Source: Caprimulgus europaeus
Taxonomy: Eukaryota > Chordata > Aves > Caprimulgiformes > Caprimulgidae
Direction: 5' to 3'
DNA: 64,000 bases
NCBI GenBank assembly: GCA_907165065.1
Contig: OU015538.1
Location: 21,777,165 to 21,841,164 of the forward strand
Shown here one piece after another: positions 47,201 through 60,024 of this stretch. Position 1 is the first letter of the stretch; each line of letters starts with the position of its first letter. The notes beneath the pieces were generated by a model. That model saw nothing but the letters and a program-made list of their open reading frames with translations. It did not search any database and was not told the origin of the DNA. The position numbers and the translations under genes were made by a program.

Positions 47201-49515
47201 TTGCTTACCCTGGTGTCTCACATTTATTCATGCAATTCTCCATGTTCCTACACTTACTTTGCACAACAGGGCTACACTTCGATTTTCAAACGAGCATGAG
47301 CTTGCCTGAACCTCCCAGCTGCTGCTGCTGCTACGCAGAGCACAGTGAAGAGAAACACTCCATTGCAAGGAGGTGGAGGACGGGGTAAATTTCTGGTGCT
47401 GGAACCAGTTCAGCAGCAGGGAAGCTGCCTTGGCCGCTCCGGAACAGCCCCCAAAATGCCTTAGGTGAGCTCTGTCACCCACAGCCATACACCTGCAGCG
47501 CGTTTTGAAGAGTGGTGATAATTTGGTCAGCCAGCCATAACTTCCAGCCATTGCAAATACACACAAACAAAACCAATTCCTGTACTTCCTACAGAGAAAC
47601 CCACTTCTGTTTCCCAATGATGGCAACACATTTTATTCACGGTCAAACCTCAGTTACAATTGCTTCAACAAAACTGCCCTCTGCCACAAAGTACAATCCC
47701 GCAGTCAAACCATGCAGTAATGACACACGGCGCTGTGTATTTGTGTGAGGATTTGGAACTTTATCCACAAGCAAAGGACGGGTCAGTGAGTTACTCAAAG
47801 CAATGGTACTATTTAGGTTACTTACAGGCAGGCATTTTTCCCTAGAAGCTGTCTACCTGCGAATTGCAGGCTTCATCACACCTTGGTCTAGATAGCTCAG
47901 AACAGAGCAGCCGGGTCCGCCTGAGAGAAATGGCATAACAGCAGCATTTCACAGCCAGTTTAAACCAAAACATCAATTGTATTTAGCTCAGCCAGAGAAA
48001 GCAAAAATCAGTGTTCTGCTACATACTATCAGAAGTGTCTTTTATCCTCACTGAGTTCAAGCAGCACCGAGCTATAGATTCAATAGTACACCAAAATGAT
48101 TTTACCTTCACAAAGGAAAAAATCCCATAAGGTGCTGTTGACCATCATCTCCTACTGAAGGTGGCTGAAGAACATAGATATGTCCTCCCTTACTGAATGG
48201 GATGCTTGATTAAAAGCAGCACTGTGCAGTCAAAAAGAAAATATTTACCTGGGGAGCTCAGTTCTGATTTAAAATTCGGCCCTGAAGTCCATGTATAAAC
48301 ACTGCCTGTGACATTTTTTCCTCTCAAGAAACCGCACGGTCCCATGACTGCTGCCACATTCCCGGGAACAAGGTCCAAGTGGGAGAGCTGCTCAGCACCT
48401 GCCCGCACTGCTGCCCGCCATCAGCGACATTTTAGGTCTCTTCACCTCCTGCAAGCATTTCCATTCCTTCGTGACTGTCCTCCCCTCTGTCCTGGTTGCT
48501 GCCTCATGGCCGGACACCAGAGGTTCTGCTGTGAAAACCCCTTTAGGGAACTGTCAGGCCGGGGTCTGAGCTCCAGGCCTCCAGCCCAGGCCCTGCTCCC
48601 GCCACACGCCTCATGCAGCGATGGCCCATGGCGCAACCCAGCTCTCCTGGCTGGTGGAGCCGTTCTGGGCAGGGACAGCTCTCGGGCCGCTGCTGATGGC
48701 CAGAGATCGGTGTCTGAGTGCACTGCACCCCTAGACATGTCAGTCCTTGGCTTTGAGTCCAGAGTGCATTATTTGCTGTTTAAAGGCCCTCAGGTTGAGC
48801 GAATACTGCAGGACAGCTGATAAAAAGCATCTTCTGAGAGCACTCACGGGCACTGACTTGGACCAATAAGAAGCACTAAAATATACAATTTAACTTCATT
48901 CCATCAAATCTGGAGATTTTCAGACAGTAGCTTGCCCTTCAGAGCGTCTGTGAGCTGCAGGACAGGCAGACAGACTGGGAAAAGAGCGGGAAGGAGCAGG
49001 GCAGCGGGGAGCAGCCCCAGAGGCGCGGGAGGGTGTGTGACGCCATTTTGTGCTGCCCTGCAGTGGGGAGCATGGCTGCCTCAGCCGGGACTGCGAGCCT
49101 GGGCGTGACCCGCTGCCTCCCGAAACCCCACGGCAGCCTGCCCGGCTTGGTAGACATGTGATGGTAATGCAGTGCCGTGTTGATAGCTGTCACTGTCACT
49201 GTCAGAAAGAGCAAAAAGGGCAAGACCTGTCACGAGTGTGCCATGGGGGTGCTGCTGTTGGCTCCCTGCAGTGCTGGCTGAGTGAGGCCGCTCAGCACCC
49301 AGCCTCTTGCTTCCCTCTCCTTGGCTCATCTCTTCTCCCTGTTCACACCTCAGTGTCCTCTTAAATGTCAGGAAAAGTAAAAAGGGGGCTTGTCACTTTA
49401 GACACATTCAGGTGGCAGCTGCAGCACCCTCACAGACAGGACAGGCTTTGGGAGGCAAGAGGCTGCAGCCCCAGCAGCGGCGGGTCGGCCACCCTGGGCT
49501 GCGAGGGAGGCCCTG
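44291..49515. other. non-coding DNA, no gene recognised
   Basis: Includes an (AC)7 run at 44403-44416 and a G-rich run at about 46057-46077 (GGGGCAGGGGGCGGGGGG). GC content rises towards the minisatellite from about 48450. Frames of up to 170 codons open there on the plus strand (48308-48820), with no recognisable product. No RNA gene was seen. Confidence 0.4.
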
Positions 49516-50153
49516 CTCCCCGGTCAGGCGGAGGGAAGCATGGCGTCCGCCTTGTGCCCAGGCTCAGGGGTTGCTCTGCTCCCCGGTCAGGCGGAGGGAA
49601 GCATGGCATCCTCCTTGTGCCCAGGCTCAGGGGTTGCTCTGCTCCCCGGTCAGGCGGAGGGAAGCATGGTGTCCGCCTTGTGCCCAGGCTCAGGGGTTGC
49701 TCTGCTCCCTGGGTCAGGCGGAGAAGGGAAGCATGGCGTCCGCCTTGTGCCCGGGCTCAGGGGTTGCCCTGCTCCCCGGTCAGGCAGAGGGAAGCATGGC
49801 GTCTGCCTTGTGCCCGGGCTCAGGGGTTGCTCTGCTCCCCGGTCAGGCGGAGGGAAGCATGGCGTCCGCCTTGTGCCCAGGCTCAGGGGTTGCTCTGCTC
49901 CCCGGTCAGGCGGAGGGAAGCATGGCATCCTCCTTGTGCCCAGGCTCAGGGGTTGCTCTGCTCCCCGGTCAGGCGGAGGGAAGCATGGTGTCCGCCTTGT
50001 GCCCAGGCTCAGGGGTTGCTCTGCTCCCTGGGTCAGGCGGAGAAGGGAAGCATGGCGTCCGCCTTGTGCCCAGGCTCAGGGGTTGCTCTGCTCCCTGGTC
50101 AGGCAGAGGGAAGCATGGCGTCCGCCTTGTGCCCAGGCTCAGGGGTTGCTCTG
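49516..50153 (+). repeat. 63/67-bp minisatellite, 10 units in two 319-bp higher-order blocks
   Basis: Ten head-to-tail units, each beginning CTCCCCGGTCAGGC or CTCCCTGGGTCAGGC and ending AGGGGTTGCTCTG. Starts: 49516, 49579, 49642, 49705, 49772, 49835, 49898, 49961, 50024 and 50091. Units 4 and 9 are 67 bp, with a GG and an AA insertion; the other eight are 63 bp. Diagnostic variants recur in the same order: units 2 and 7 carry GCATCCTCC, 3 and 8 carry GTGTCCGCC, 4 and 9 are the 67-bp form, 5 and 10 carry CAGGCAGAGG. The array is therefore two copies of a five-unit 319-bp block, 49516-49834 and 49835-50153. Because 63 is divisible by 3, long open frames of 296-338 codons run through it in all plus-strand frames. 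They are repeat artefacts, with no codon-level sign of selection. Confidence 0.97.
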
Positions 50154-53100
50154 TGGGTGGCTGTGTCAGGACAGCAAGCAGCATGGGTGCAGCGGAGGGG
50201 GCAGAGAAGCGGTGCCAGCCCTGGGGTGTGTGTCAGGGCGGGCGTGTTCCTGCAGGCAGCAGCACACAGGGCAGCTTCCCACCACGTTTGTTTGGGTGAG
50301 GGTGGTGGCCCCGGGGTGTGCTGTGACAGGGGTGTGGAACCAGCCCACCACACGAGGAGGAGTGCTGGAAACCAGGTCTGAAAGCCTTCAGAAATTGTGT
50401 AGGTTGTCATCCAAAGAGGCAGAGCTGTAGACACCATTAACAATGCCAATCTGCAGCCCGGAGTGGTAGTGTTAGCACCATCTGAGTGCTGGCAGTGTGG
50501 CGTTACCACGGACAGATTTGTCACTGTCCAGTGTTAGTACCATCACTAACACCACTCCCCACTGATCTGAAAACTGCCTTTGCACTTTCCTCACTTCTCA
50601 TCTCAATATCCTTGCAGAAGTGCTTAAAATCTCTTCTTCTTTATTCCATTTTTTGTCCTTTGTTGTTGTTTTTCCTACCTTTGCCATTGCTGCAGCAAAG
50701 TGAGGAGTGACAGAATCCCTCAGATTCCTTTTTCTTCTACTTTGTGAGAACCTTCTCACAAAGCCACATCACTGATCCCATTTCTTCCAATTCCCTTCAC
50801 AGTGAAAGCGCTGTGCTTTCATTATCATGACTTTGTATTTCCCTACTTTAAATCCTCTTTAACTATGAGAAAATTTAAGTAACAGTCAAAGCTAGATGCT
50901 ACTTGATGAAATTATGTCTTTTTTTCTGCCCACTTTGCCTTGGTGGTATCAGAAGTTTCCAGGCTGTGGAAACAGCAGGGATCCTAGCACTTCCTTTATC
51001 CCCACAGAGCACCTTATCACCAATTTCTTCCCACCCATCCTGTTGCTGGAACAATTCCTTATTCCCTTACGTTCAGTTAGCACACCCTCATTTTCCAGGC
51101 CCCTCAGGCAGTCTCACATTGTCCCATCAGTTCCTCCCTGCACGGATGTCTGTCTTCTTTCTAGAACGAAAAGATGCTGTCCAAAGGGGCTAAGCTGCCT
51201 TTTCACAAGGCAGGCCTCTGGCTGTCATTGTTCACACACAGTTCCCTGTCTAGCCCACACTTCTGAACTTTCCCTCAGTGGTGACCGAGAATTCACACTA
51301 TCCTCTGGTTTTGCTTTAGTTTCCTTTCTCTGGTTTCCTTCCCAAAGGCTTAGGATTCCTGCCCAACCCATAAATCTGTCACATTTGCCAGTCAGACAGC
51401 ACGGCCTTAGCCTGGTAAATATTCCAGGCACACGGCGCTGCCTCCCTGGCGAGTCTCGTGTTTCTGCATCTTTTGTCTAGCGTGCCCACCTGTGTCCCGG
51501 CATGCCACTGAAGAAACACAACTGAGATTCAGCGTGGCCCACCTAAGCACACCAAGTCTCTGCATGACTCTTCCAATCCTCCAAAAACTCTTCTCTTACC
51601 TTAAGCAGGATTTCATTGATGACTGGTAGAATTCAGCACAGAATGCCTGAATTAAGGAGAAGTGGCACAAAGCTTCTCGCTTTTTTCCTTTCAGAACTTT
51701 CTCCACGTCCCATGGACCTGGACCACTTCCAGGCCAGTCCGAGGGGGTCCCTGCAGAACAGCAGGCAGCGGTCGCCCCCACTCCACACCCACCCAGCAAA
51801 GCTTTGTGCTTTTTCCAACCCTGCTGCTAGTTCTGAAGCGAAGCAGTCAAGCCCTGGGCGCGAATCCATACTGTGTTTACGTGCAGCAGTGCCGCTGGAA
51901 GGCAAGGCTGGCCTGGCAGCACAGGTTATTTGTTTCATCTTTAGAGGTTCTGGTGTATGAGATGAATATGAAAGCTTCAGATGTAAAAAAAGCAATTTTA
52001 CATTCCATCTCCTTGATTGCCTTGTCATCTGTTGCAGTTTGCTTAGAAACTTGAGAAGCAAATCAGTCAGCAAGTCCTCTTGCTCGCAGCTCTTCAGATC
52101 TGGTGCTTCTCTTTCCCCTGTAATTGTAACATGACCTTCTGTTGCCTTCTGCTCTTCCATCACTAGCGCGTGCTTGTCCCCTTCTGGGTTTAGTCTCTAC
52201 TGGTTTTACATTTCAGCTTTATTTTGTTGTAAACTATGATCTAAAGTCAGGATATCTGTTATCTATGACCCCTGTGCATGTTCTAGCATATAATTCAACT
52301 ACAGAGCACGATAAGGATCAGTTTTTGAAAATAAGTCCTTTTTTCACTTTACTGTTTCTCCAGTCATGTAAGAGTGTGAGAGGTGTGTCCCACTGAACAA
52401 GAAATCCACCTGCTTAAGAATGGTGGATATCACAATTTAAGTCTGGCTCCATATGGGAAAAGAGCTGTTATAGCAGAAGATACTAATGATGGTTGACAAA
52501 CACGCTTGGGGCGTTGGGAACCAAAGTTCTTGATAAAGCTACCGGGGGAGGAGGCTACCTCTCATCCTGCTGAATGGAGACATCACTACACACCTTTCTG
52601 CAATGACAGCATAAACAACAGAAACCGCTGGCCAAGAGGAGATGTTGCTTTGCAAGTCCTGAACAAGAAATAGCTGTGGCGAAACAAGATATTTTCCTGG
52701 GAAACTGGCTAGCAGTGCTTGTAGGGCATTGCAGCTTTGGCTGGCTCTGTGTTCGAGGCAGAAGGCAACTGGAAAGCTGGAGAACTCATTGGAAGTTTGA
52801 TGCAAGGAGGGAAGAAAAAGAGTCCTTCAGGGCACAGAACTGGCCAGAAAAGTGTGCTTGGAAACTGTTAGCGTGGAAACTTCTAGCTATTGCTGACCTT
52901 TACCGTGTTTACAGAAACAGAACTTTCAACACCTGTGAATGGGAAGGAATGAACTGAAAAAAGATCTGACTCACATCATCATTTTCACCTCCTAACAGAA
53001 ACAATTCCGTAAAGCTTCAAGCGCTGGCCATGTGGCCAAGAGGCAACATCCCTTGAGAACAAGCCATCTTTTGAGCACTGCCACCTGACTTCTTTACTGC

Positions 53101-55131
53101 TGTTGGTTCCACATCCCTTTTCATCCCTCCCAACAGCATCCTGACATCTGCTACCAAATCCACTCGTTGTCTAATCCGTTTCTGCTACTCCATCCCCCTG
53201 GCTCCGTCCTGCTCTCCCAAGCACCACCCTGGCAGCAGCACACAAGTAGCGGAACGGGTGGCGCCTGAGCTCACCCTGCAGCTTTTCCTTTCATGAGGGC
53301 ATTGCTCGGGATCTCTCTCCTCTATCGCTGGCACCACTGATTGTGCAAAACTTGTAGCAGCTTGGTGTCTGTAAGACCTTGGCTGCTGAGCCACATCTGA
53401 TAAAGGTGACAAGGAGGCTAACAGATAGCTGCAGCGACAGGAAGGCGATGTAATTACATACACCTTAGCTGCTCAGGAGCCGGGTTCAAAAGCGACATTG
53501 CTGACAGACAGTCGCTGCTGGTATGTTTTAGGGAAAGTAAACAGTAATGCTGTTATCCAGTCTGGTCTACCAGAATCACAGATGAGACTCTCAAATACCA
53601 GGAGACAGTGCTTCACAAACATTCATTATTCATATTTCTGAAAAGAGCACTGTGGAGAGAAAAAAATCATCGTTTTTGAACTTTCAGACCATTTTTTTTT
53701 TATCCTGTGCAACTGGGAGGGTTTTGCTTTAAAATTCTTCTTTCAAAACAACAAAAAAATGAGGCTGATGTTTGAATGTAGTCATCTGGCACCAGGAGCT
53801 GAAGCTATAAAATCTCAACATTGCCTGATTAATGATGAAATTCTGGATGTCGGCAACATGGAGTGGGTGACAATCCAACTGAAATCCACATTTCACACAG
53901 TTATCTTTATGTGTTTGCCCCATTTCTTGAAGAAACTCAGTATTTCCTCTTCCTACAAAACATTTAACTGATTCCTTTCTCTGTACAAAACAATTTTTGA
54001 TAGTGGGTAAGAAGAAGGTTCATTGAAAATAACCTTTTGGGATTTTTATTAACATCTCATTGCTACTAGAATAAGGGGTTGGGTTTTTTCCCCTTCTTTA
54101 AAGTTTATTTTATACTAAGTTTATAACTGTGATCCTGTAGGTTTTTCTCTACATCTGTAGTATCAAGAAAACAGAACTAAAATCTGTGGAATGGTAATAA
54201 TGTTCTGGTTTGGCTTTTTTAGTTAGTCTGAGGTAGAATGATTTATCTACATTAATGCTAGACAGAGATACTATATATATACAATGGATGAATCAGTGTT
54301 AATCCATGCATAGCAGGGAGAAATATAAGTACTTTTTTTTTTGTTTGTGCAGTTTTAATGAGCAAACAGAAATCAGCATATGATTTTTGTGCTCTACACC
54401 TGCACGAGCAGTTCCTATGACAATAATAATCAATAGTACTATTAATTATTACTAGAAATAACTTAAATATTTCAATAACTGTTTTAAGTACAGGATGCAC
54501 AATTTTCATGTTGATATAACTTGTTATTTCAAAGTGTTACTGTTACTAACAAGTCACAGTTAAACCATTGCCTTTGATAGGATGAGATTTAATTATGAGA
54601 CTCAGTCATTTCTGTATTCAAGACTAATTGATTTCTGGAGAAAGAAGTGATAGAGAAGAGTGACACAGAGGAGTGATACAGAACTGATCTCAGTTGTACA
54701 CGCATCCCCAGGCCAAGAAGCCAAGACATTCCTGCTTTATCATTCAAATAAAAAATGATCTCAAGGTGAAAGTTACTTATTTCCTGCATATTTCAATGAT
54801 GCAAACAGACTTCAGCTCATTATCCAGCTCTTCAGTGTCTTCATGCAGGGCTCAAAACCTCGTCTACTTGATGTGCCCAGGTTAGGTTCCCAATTAACTT
54901 AGATACCCAAGAGAGTTGGTGTGGAGGGAGAGAGACAGACCTGAGGCTGCAGGGGTGCCAAAGCCAGAAGAGAACTCTCCCTTTTTCTCTCTCAGCTTTA
55001 GGGCATGCCCAGACAGGCTCTTTTGAGTGAAATGCATATAGATAGGTGTGTGAAATCTCCTCCCCCTCACATTTTTAATGTTTTTTCTTCCTTATGTAGT
55101 GCCTGGATTAACCCTTATGGTACATAGCAAT
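50154..55131. other. non-coding DNA, no gene recognised
   Basis: GC-rich, G-rich DNA continues to about 50350, then composition returns to AT-rich. A 194-codon plus-strand frame (50896-51480) crosses pyrimidine-rich DNA and resembles no known protein. A (TTG)n-like stretch occurs near 50660. No transposon or RNA gene was recognised. Confidence 0.4.
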
Positions 55132-55165
55132 TACAGAATCACAGAATGTTAGGGGTCGGAATTGT
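55132..55165 (-). mobile_element. very short CR1 3'-terminal fragment, minus orientation
   Basis: The plus strand reads 'acagaatcacagaatgttag' followed by 'gggtcggaattgtcc'. This is the reverse complement of the CR1 3' end with its ATTCTRTG-type terminal repeats. Similarity fades within about 35 bp, so this is an extreme 5' truncation or a decayed stub. Confidence 0.7.
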
Positions 55166-58100
55166 CCTTCAGGAAAAGTTTTCTCCACAAAACTTTCTAG
55201 ACAAGCAACTTCTCTGACCCAGTGATGTTTTGTGAAACAAGGCAGAGAGAGTCTGGCTCAAGGTGGAGGAGCGGGCAGCGAGGAGGGACCCAGGACACGC
55301 TAAGGCCATGCACAGTGCTGGTTCCTCTGGAATGTGACCTCTCCCTCTCACAGTCTGCTCAGCACTGACTTGTAGAGGAAGTTCTTTTATTCTTTATGAC
55401 CACTGGAAGCTCTGAGTACTCAGTGTCTCTGAACGGACAGGGCTAGAATCTTGGCTCCAGAGGAATGGCTGGGTCAAAGGTAAAAGTACAACTTCAGTCT
55501 TTTTGATCAGTGAAACAGTCTGGCTGGCATGAGCCTGGCACAGGGCGTGAAACAGCATCCAGTGCTCAGTCTATTGTTAGCTTTGAATGTGGCATTCCCC
55601 AAACACCTACAGGTTTCCCCCAGGCTTTGATCAGCTCTGTTTATGATTATCTGATACCGCTCTGCTGAACTTCTTGGAACCACTGATATTTAGCACATCA
55701 GTAAAGGATCAGCAATGCTAATGCGCAAGGTTTGGTCAACAGAAAGTATCTTCTGCAGGGTAATTTCCCAAGTGCCTGGTGCCTTGCTGCGCTCATTAGA
55801 GGTGCACACTTACCTTAGCGTGCCTTCTGGAAAGTGCTGGGAGCACCTTCTCTCATACCGCTCCTTTGACCTCCTCTGCTCTGGAATACATCCACCAGTG
55901 TACACCACAGCAAGCCCTGACGCCTGCAGTACACCCTGCTGCCTTTCGAGAATATTCTGCAAGGACAGACATGCACCCTGAAAAATACGGAAATTCATTC
56001 TTGTGAGCTGAGACCCGGTTTACTGCCTGTGTACTTAACTGGGTCAAGTGCCAGGATGTATGCCTAATGCAACAGGCTTTGGCAGTGTTTGGCAATAAAT
56101 CATGGCAGTCACATGCCCAGTCCACTCCAGGAACACCCCCGGTGATTTTGGAAGCCACTCACAGTAATTAACACATTTGAACTGATGCTCTCTGTAAAAG
56201 GCTTCATGCTGAGTGGACCTTTTGTTCACAGCAGACAGCTCAGTAGCATTCTCAGCCCCTTAAATGAATCATTCCTTCACTGAGGCAGTTGTTAGGATGT
56301 TGTCCAACCCCTTCCATAGGAGAAAAAGTCAGTTCCTGCTGGGCTGGTACAATGCTGCCCTAAACATTCTTGCTGACCCTCCTGGGCAATAGCGTGTGCC
56401 CCAAAACGTGGTGGCTAGGAGGTCTGTGTCATTAGTTTTAATGTCAGTGCATACCAGGGGTGATTGTTTAGGGTGGTCAGTTCTGGCTTTGTTAATGGCA
56501 GCAATTATCTCCCCTCGTTGTGGTTTTGCTTAGCGGCTTTCTGTTCTTCCCGTGTTACTGCCTTTGTCAGTGACTGCTATAAGAACAGTGTAGGTGTTAA
56601 TGCATCCGGTGATGGGGTGAGTGAAAACCTCTGCTGCTTGTACCTGCCCTGGGTGTCTTTCATTGCATGCACTTTTCTCAGGCTCATTTTGACGTCCCCC
56701 TCTAACAAGGGAACTCCAGGAATCCCTCTGTTCCAGAGGAGAGGAGGAGGACACTCACTACCAGCAGCACAACGTCTCCTTGGCTTCAGTCGCACAGCTA
56801 GCTGACTGGCGGCCAGAGGTTCCTCTGATTCAGAGGGAAGTGGATCTCTGGATGCCTCTTCTTTGGCTTGCCCAGCTCATGACCACTTGGAGAGACATGA
56901 TTTAAATCCTTTAGAGTGTGAAATGAGAAGTTTGTGGAGGGCAATATCTATGCTCCTCTGTCATCGGGGAGTTCCCAAATCCTTTCTGCTGCTATCGTAT
57001 TGCTCTCAATTGCCTGCACCTGTCTGCAAGTTAACCTATCTGCCTGGAGTCCTCTCTTAGACCCTGTCACACCGTGTTCAATTGAAATGGTAGAAAAGGT
57101 CATTCGTGTCAAGCGTAACACAATGTCCCAGTTTGGACTGCCTAGATGTGCCACGGCAGGGCGTGGAAAATCAGGCAGAGGTCAGGGGTGCAGACAAAGT
57201 CTGAGGTCAGGCTGAGGCAGAGTCAGAACCTGGGGAAATCCATGGATGCACCTGGCCAGAGGGCAAGGCATGGCCAAGGACCAGGAGAGCAGGACTACCG
57301 CGGGAGCTGGAGCTGAGACCACCGACAAAACGAGAGAGACGCGACGGACAAGAGCTGCTCGTGGTGTATCCAACGTAGCGGACTGGCGGGAAAGCCCACC
57401 AGCGTGGATCGTGACCGGTTTCCAGCTGGCCGGGCTCACCAGGCTCTGTGCCGTCCTGCAGCCCGGCCCCAAACAGCCTCAGGTCGCCAGTTATCAGCCA
57501 GCCAGGTGCAGGTCAGGACACGGCTCTCAGGCGCGTTCACCGCTCTCCTGGAGTGGACGGGATATACCAGGTTAGCTCCTACACACAACACAGCGGCCCT
57601 CGCTACTGACCCAGCTGAGAGGAGGGGGTCCTACCAGTTCTCTTCAGAAACAGCAACATTTTGAAGCTTATCTTCTTAAGTTGGCTGTAAGCTATTTTAA
57701 TTCCTCAAGTTTCTGTGTATATGCCCAAGCCCATTAATTCACTGGAGATAAAAGGGCATGATGACAGCTATTGATGGATGACCTTCCCAAAGGTGGTTTT
57801 TTTAAGACAGTCATAGACATCTCCGAGTAATTTTGGTCTCACATAATGTGTGTGGGAAGTTGTGTGAAAATAATTCCTTGCTGTGTTTTAGCACTTCCTG
57901 CTTCCAGCTGGGTCACAGACACGCAGATAGGCTTCCTTGCAATCTTTTGGCATTAATTTTTATCATTTGGGCCAGACATACTGGGAAAAACAGTATTTAA
58001 CTATCACAATTAGGCAAAGTTCCAGTTCAGCTTGACTTTAGGTGAAAAGTAAAACAGAAAGCAAGGGAATAGACTTTATTTTTTTATTGGTGACTCAAGT

Positions 58101-59880
58101 TACAGGATTCAGCAAGAGGTACCATCTGAAGTGCCACAATGATGGTGCTTTTGGAAGACGTATGTCTCTGTTCTTAAAGGATCTAATATCACATAGAAGA
58201 TATTTTACAAGAAGCAGCGCTTTAAACATTTGCTGATCAAAGAGATTCTTAATCTATACATTTATGCAAAATGTAAACCACAGTATGAACCATCACTGAA
58301 AGCAGCTAAAATAGATTGTGCATTACTTGGAAGACATTAGAGATGTGATTTCAAGCACCTTAATTTTCTTCTGACTCTTCTTAGTTTTTTATAATGAAGA
58401 GGGAACTGTGTGCAAGATCATTTCAGTCTTTCCTCCATACGAGACTGCAGCGTGCGCGTTCCTCAGCCTGTTGCCTATGCACACCCCTCCCGTGATCGGC
58501 AGGGAAATTCACAGGACACATCTGAACTCTGCTGCTCTCAGCATCCCCTGACACCTGAATTAATGTGGGCAACAATTTTCTGTGCATAGATTACTGGCAC
58601 CTGAACAGTGGGTTCGCACTGCTCCCTCTGCCCTGGCTCCACGAGGGAAGTAAACAGCATTTTCATTTAATGCAGCAGCCTTCTTCTGCAGCTACTTGCC
58701 TACACAAGTCTGTCAACCTCCCTTCAAGCCAGGCTGGCATCTCTATTGGGAGAGATGGTAGTTGGGAGCCGAGTGCTGTTCTAAAGAAGCTGATGGTGTC
58801 TTCTGGAAGCCAAGAATTGCTTCAGTGACCGAGTAAGGTACACAGTAACCCACTCTAGCGTTCAACATCCTCTCCCAGTGACTTCTCAACAAAAGCCCAG
58901 AAGCATGCTTCAGTGCCCTGGCCAAAAGAGATTCTCATTTGCTTTACCCCACATAAGGAGTGCCTTTGTTCTGTATGAAGAAGGCAGATGACTGAAGCAG
59001 GTGGTGACATCCATTTGGTTCTGAGACTCGAGGAGGTTAAACTCCCTCACACTTTGTGATGCAGCGTCACTGCCTGTAGGGCAGTGGTACCTCCCAGGAT
59101 TCCTGTGACGTTTGCTTGGGCTGCTTTCTAACGTTGTCATTATATAAGCTATGGTATTATCAGACCATTTTCATGCTTGGTAGGTTTCCCTTTGTTGTCA
59201 TCCTGGTTGCATGGTGATCCCTCAGCTGTGCTCTCCACAGATGAGCTCCACTGAAGGCTGTGTTTGTTGGCTTCCATGGGATTTCCCTGGTGCAACTAGT
59301 CATGGAGTTCAGGTGCAGTTTCCTCCTCTGAGCTGATAAAAAATATTTCTGGTGAACCTAGAGAGCTGTTGCTGTGAAACTTTTTCTATTTTAAAGGATA
59401 AAGAACCAAACTCAGCCATCTCACAAACTTCTGCACTCTTGACTGCATATGAAATGCAAGAAGAAAAACAGTAATTTTCATGATAAGTCATTTCTGCAGC
59501 TGCTTTCTCTCCTTTCACAGATTTATGTCCTGCAGCGACACCAGACTGGCATTTGGATCTTCAGCAGCTGTGTGAATTCCATGTCTTCTCTACTTCTGTG
59601 CAACAGGGCCCCTTGGGCTTTCACCGGCACTTCAGGCTTGCAGTAAGAAAACGTGACATCACAGACTGCAGCGCGTGTTTGCTGCACCAGGTGGGTTCGT
59701 CAGTGTGCCACCAAGGCTGGAATTACGGCTTCCAGCTGGCGTGGCGGCCGCTCTGAAAGCAGCACGTGGAACGCTGGGCATGTTGAAGCCTAGACTAAAC
59801 CCCACGCCAGCCCATACGGGAGCTGTTGCCATTTACCAGTTGGATTAAAGGACTGATATCCTGGACTAAAAGTAGAGGAA
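55166..59880. other. non-coding DNA with a CpG patch near 57.3-57.6 kb
   Basis: At 57270-57560 a local GC/CpG-rich patch occurs ('accgcgggagctgg', 'cgcgacgg', 'gtagcggactggcgg'). It follows a stretch of 'gaggtcaggctgaggcagag'-like purine-rich degenerate repetition at 57170-57250. A 109-codon plus-strand frame (57246-57575) runs across it, with no recognised product. The 55.7-57.1 kb stretch has complex sequence that may include an unrecognised degraded transposon. I could not assign it. Confidence 0.4.
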
Positions 59881-60024
59881 GGGAAAGGGAGAGGGAGAGG
59901 GAAAGGGAAAGGGAAAGGGAAAGGGAAAGGGAAAGGGAAAGGGAAAGGGAAAGGGAAAGGGAAAGGGAAAGGGAAAGGGAAAGGGAAAGGGAAAGGGAAA
60001 GGGAAAGGGAAAGGGAAAGGGAAA
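59881..60024 (+). repeat. (GGGAAA)24 hexamer array, G-quadruplex-type
   Basis: 24 consecutive hexamers in 144 bp: GGGAAA throughout, except units 2 and 3, which are GGGAGA. The plus strand therefore has 24 G3 tracts separated by exactly 3 nt, the textbook geometry for G-quadruplexes, and it is pure purine. Frames of 78-130 codons running through it on both strands are artefacts of the repeat. Confidence 0.97.

Noticed and set aside
49307..50430. Three overlapping plus-strand frames of 296-338 codons that look like a repeat protein
   Set aside because: They are the 63/67-bp minisatellite read in all three frames. The 67-bp units shift frame, and no frame is preferred.
50896..51480. 194-codon plus-strand frame as a candidate gene
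   Set aside because: Pyrimidine-rich DNA gives Ser/Leu/Pro/Phe-rich translations with few stops; no similarity or splice context was seen.
55700..57150. Possible degraded retrovirus-like or DNA-transposon coding region
   Set aside because: Both strands have short frames of plausible composition, but I could not identify any polymerase, integrase or transposase motif or terminal repeats.
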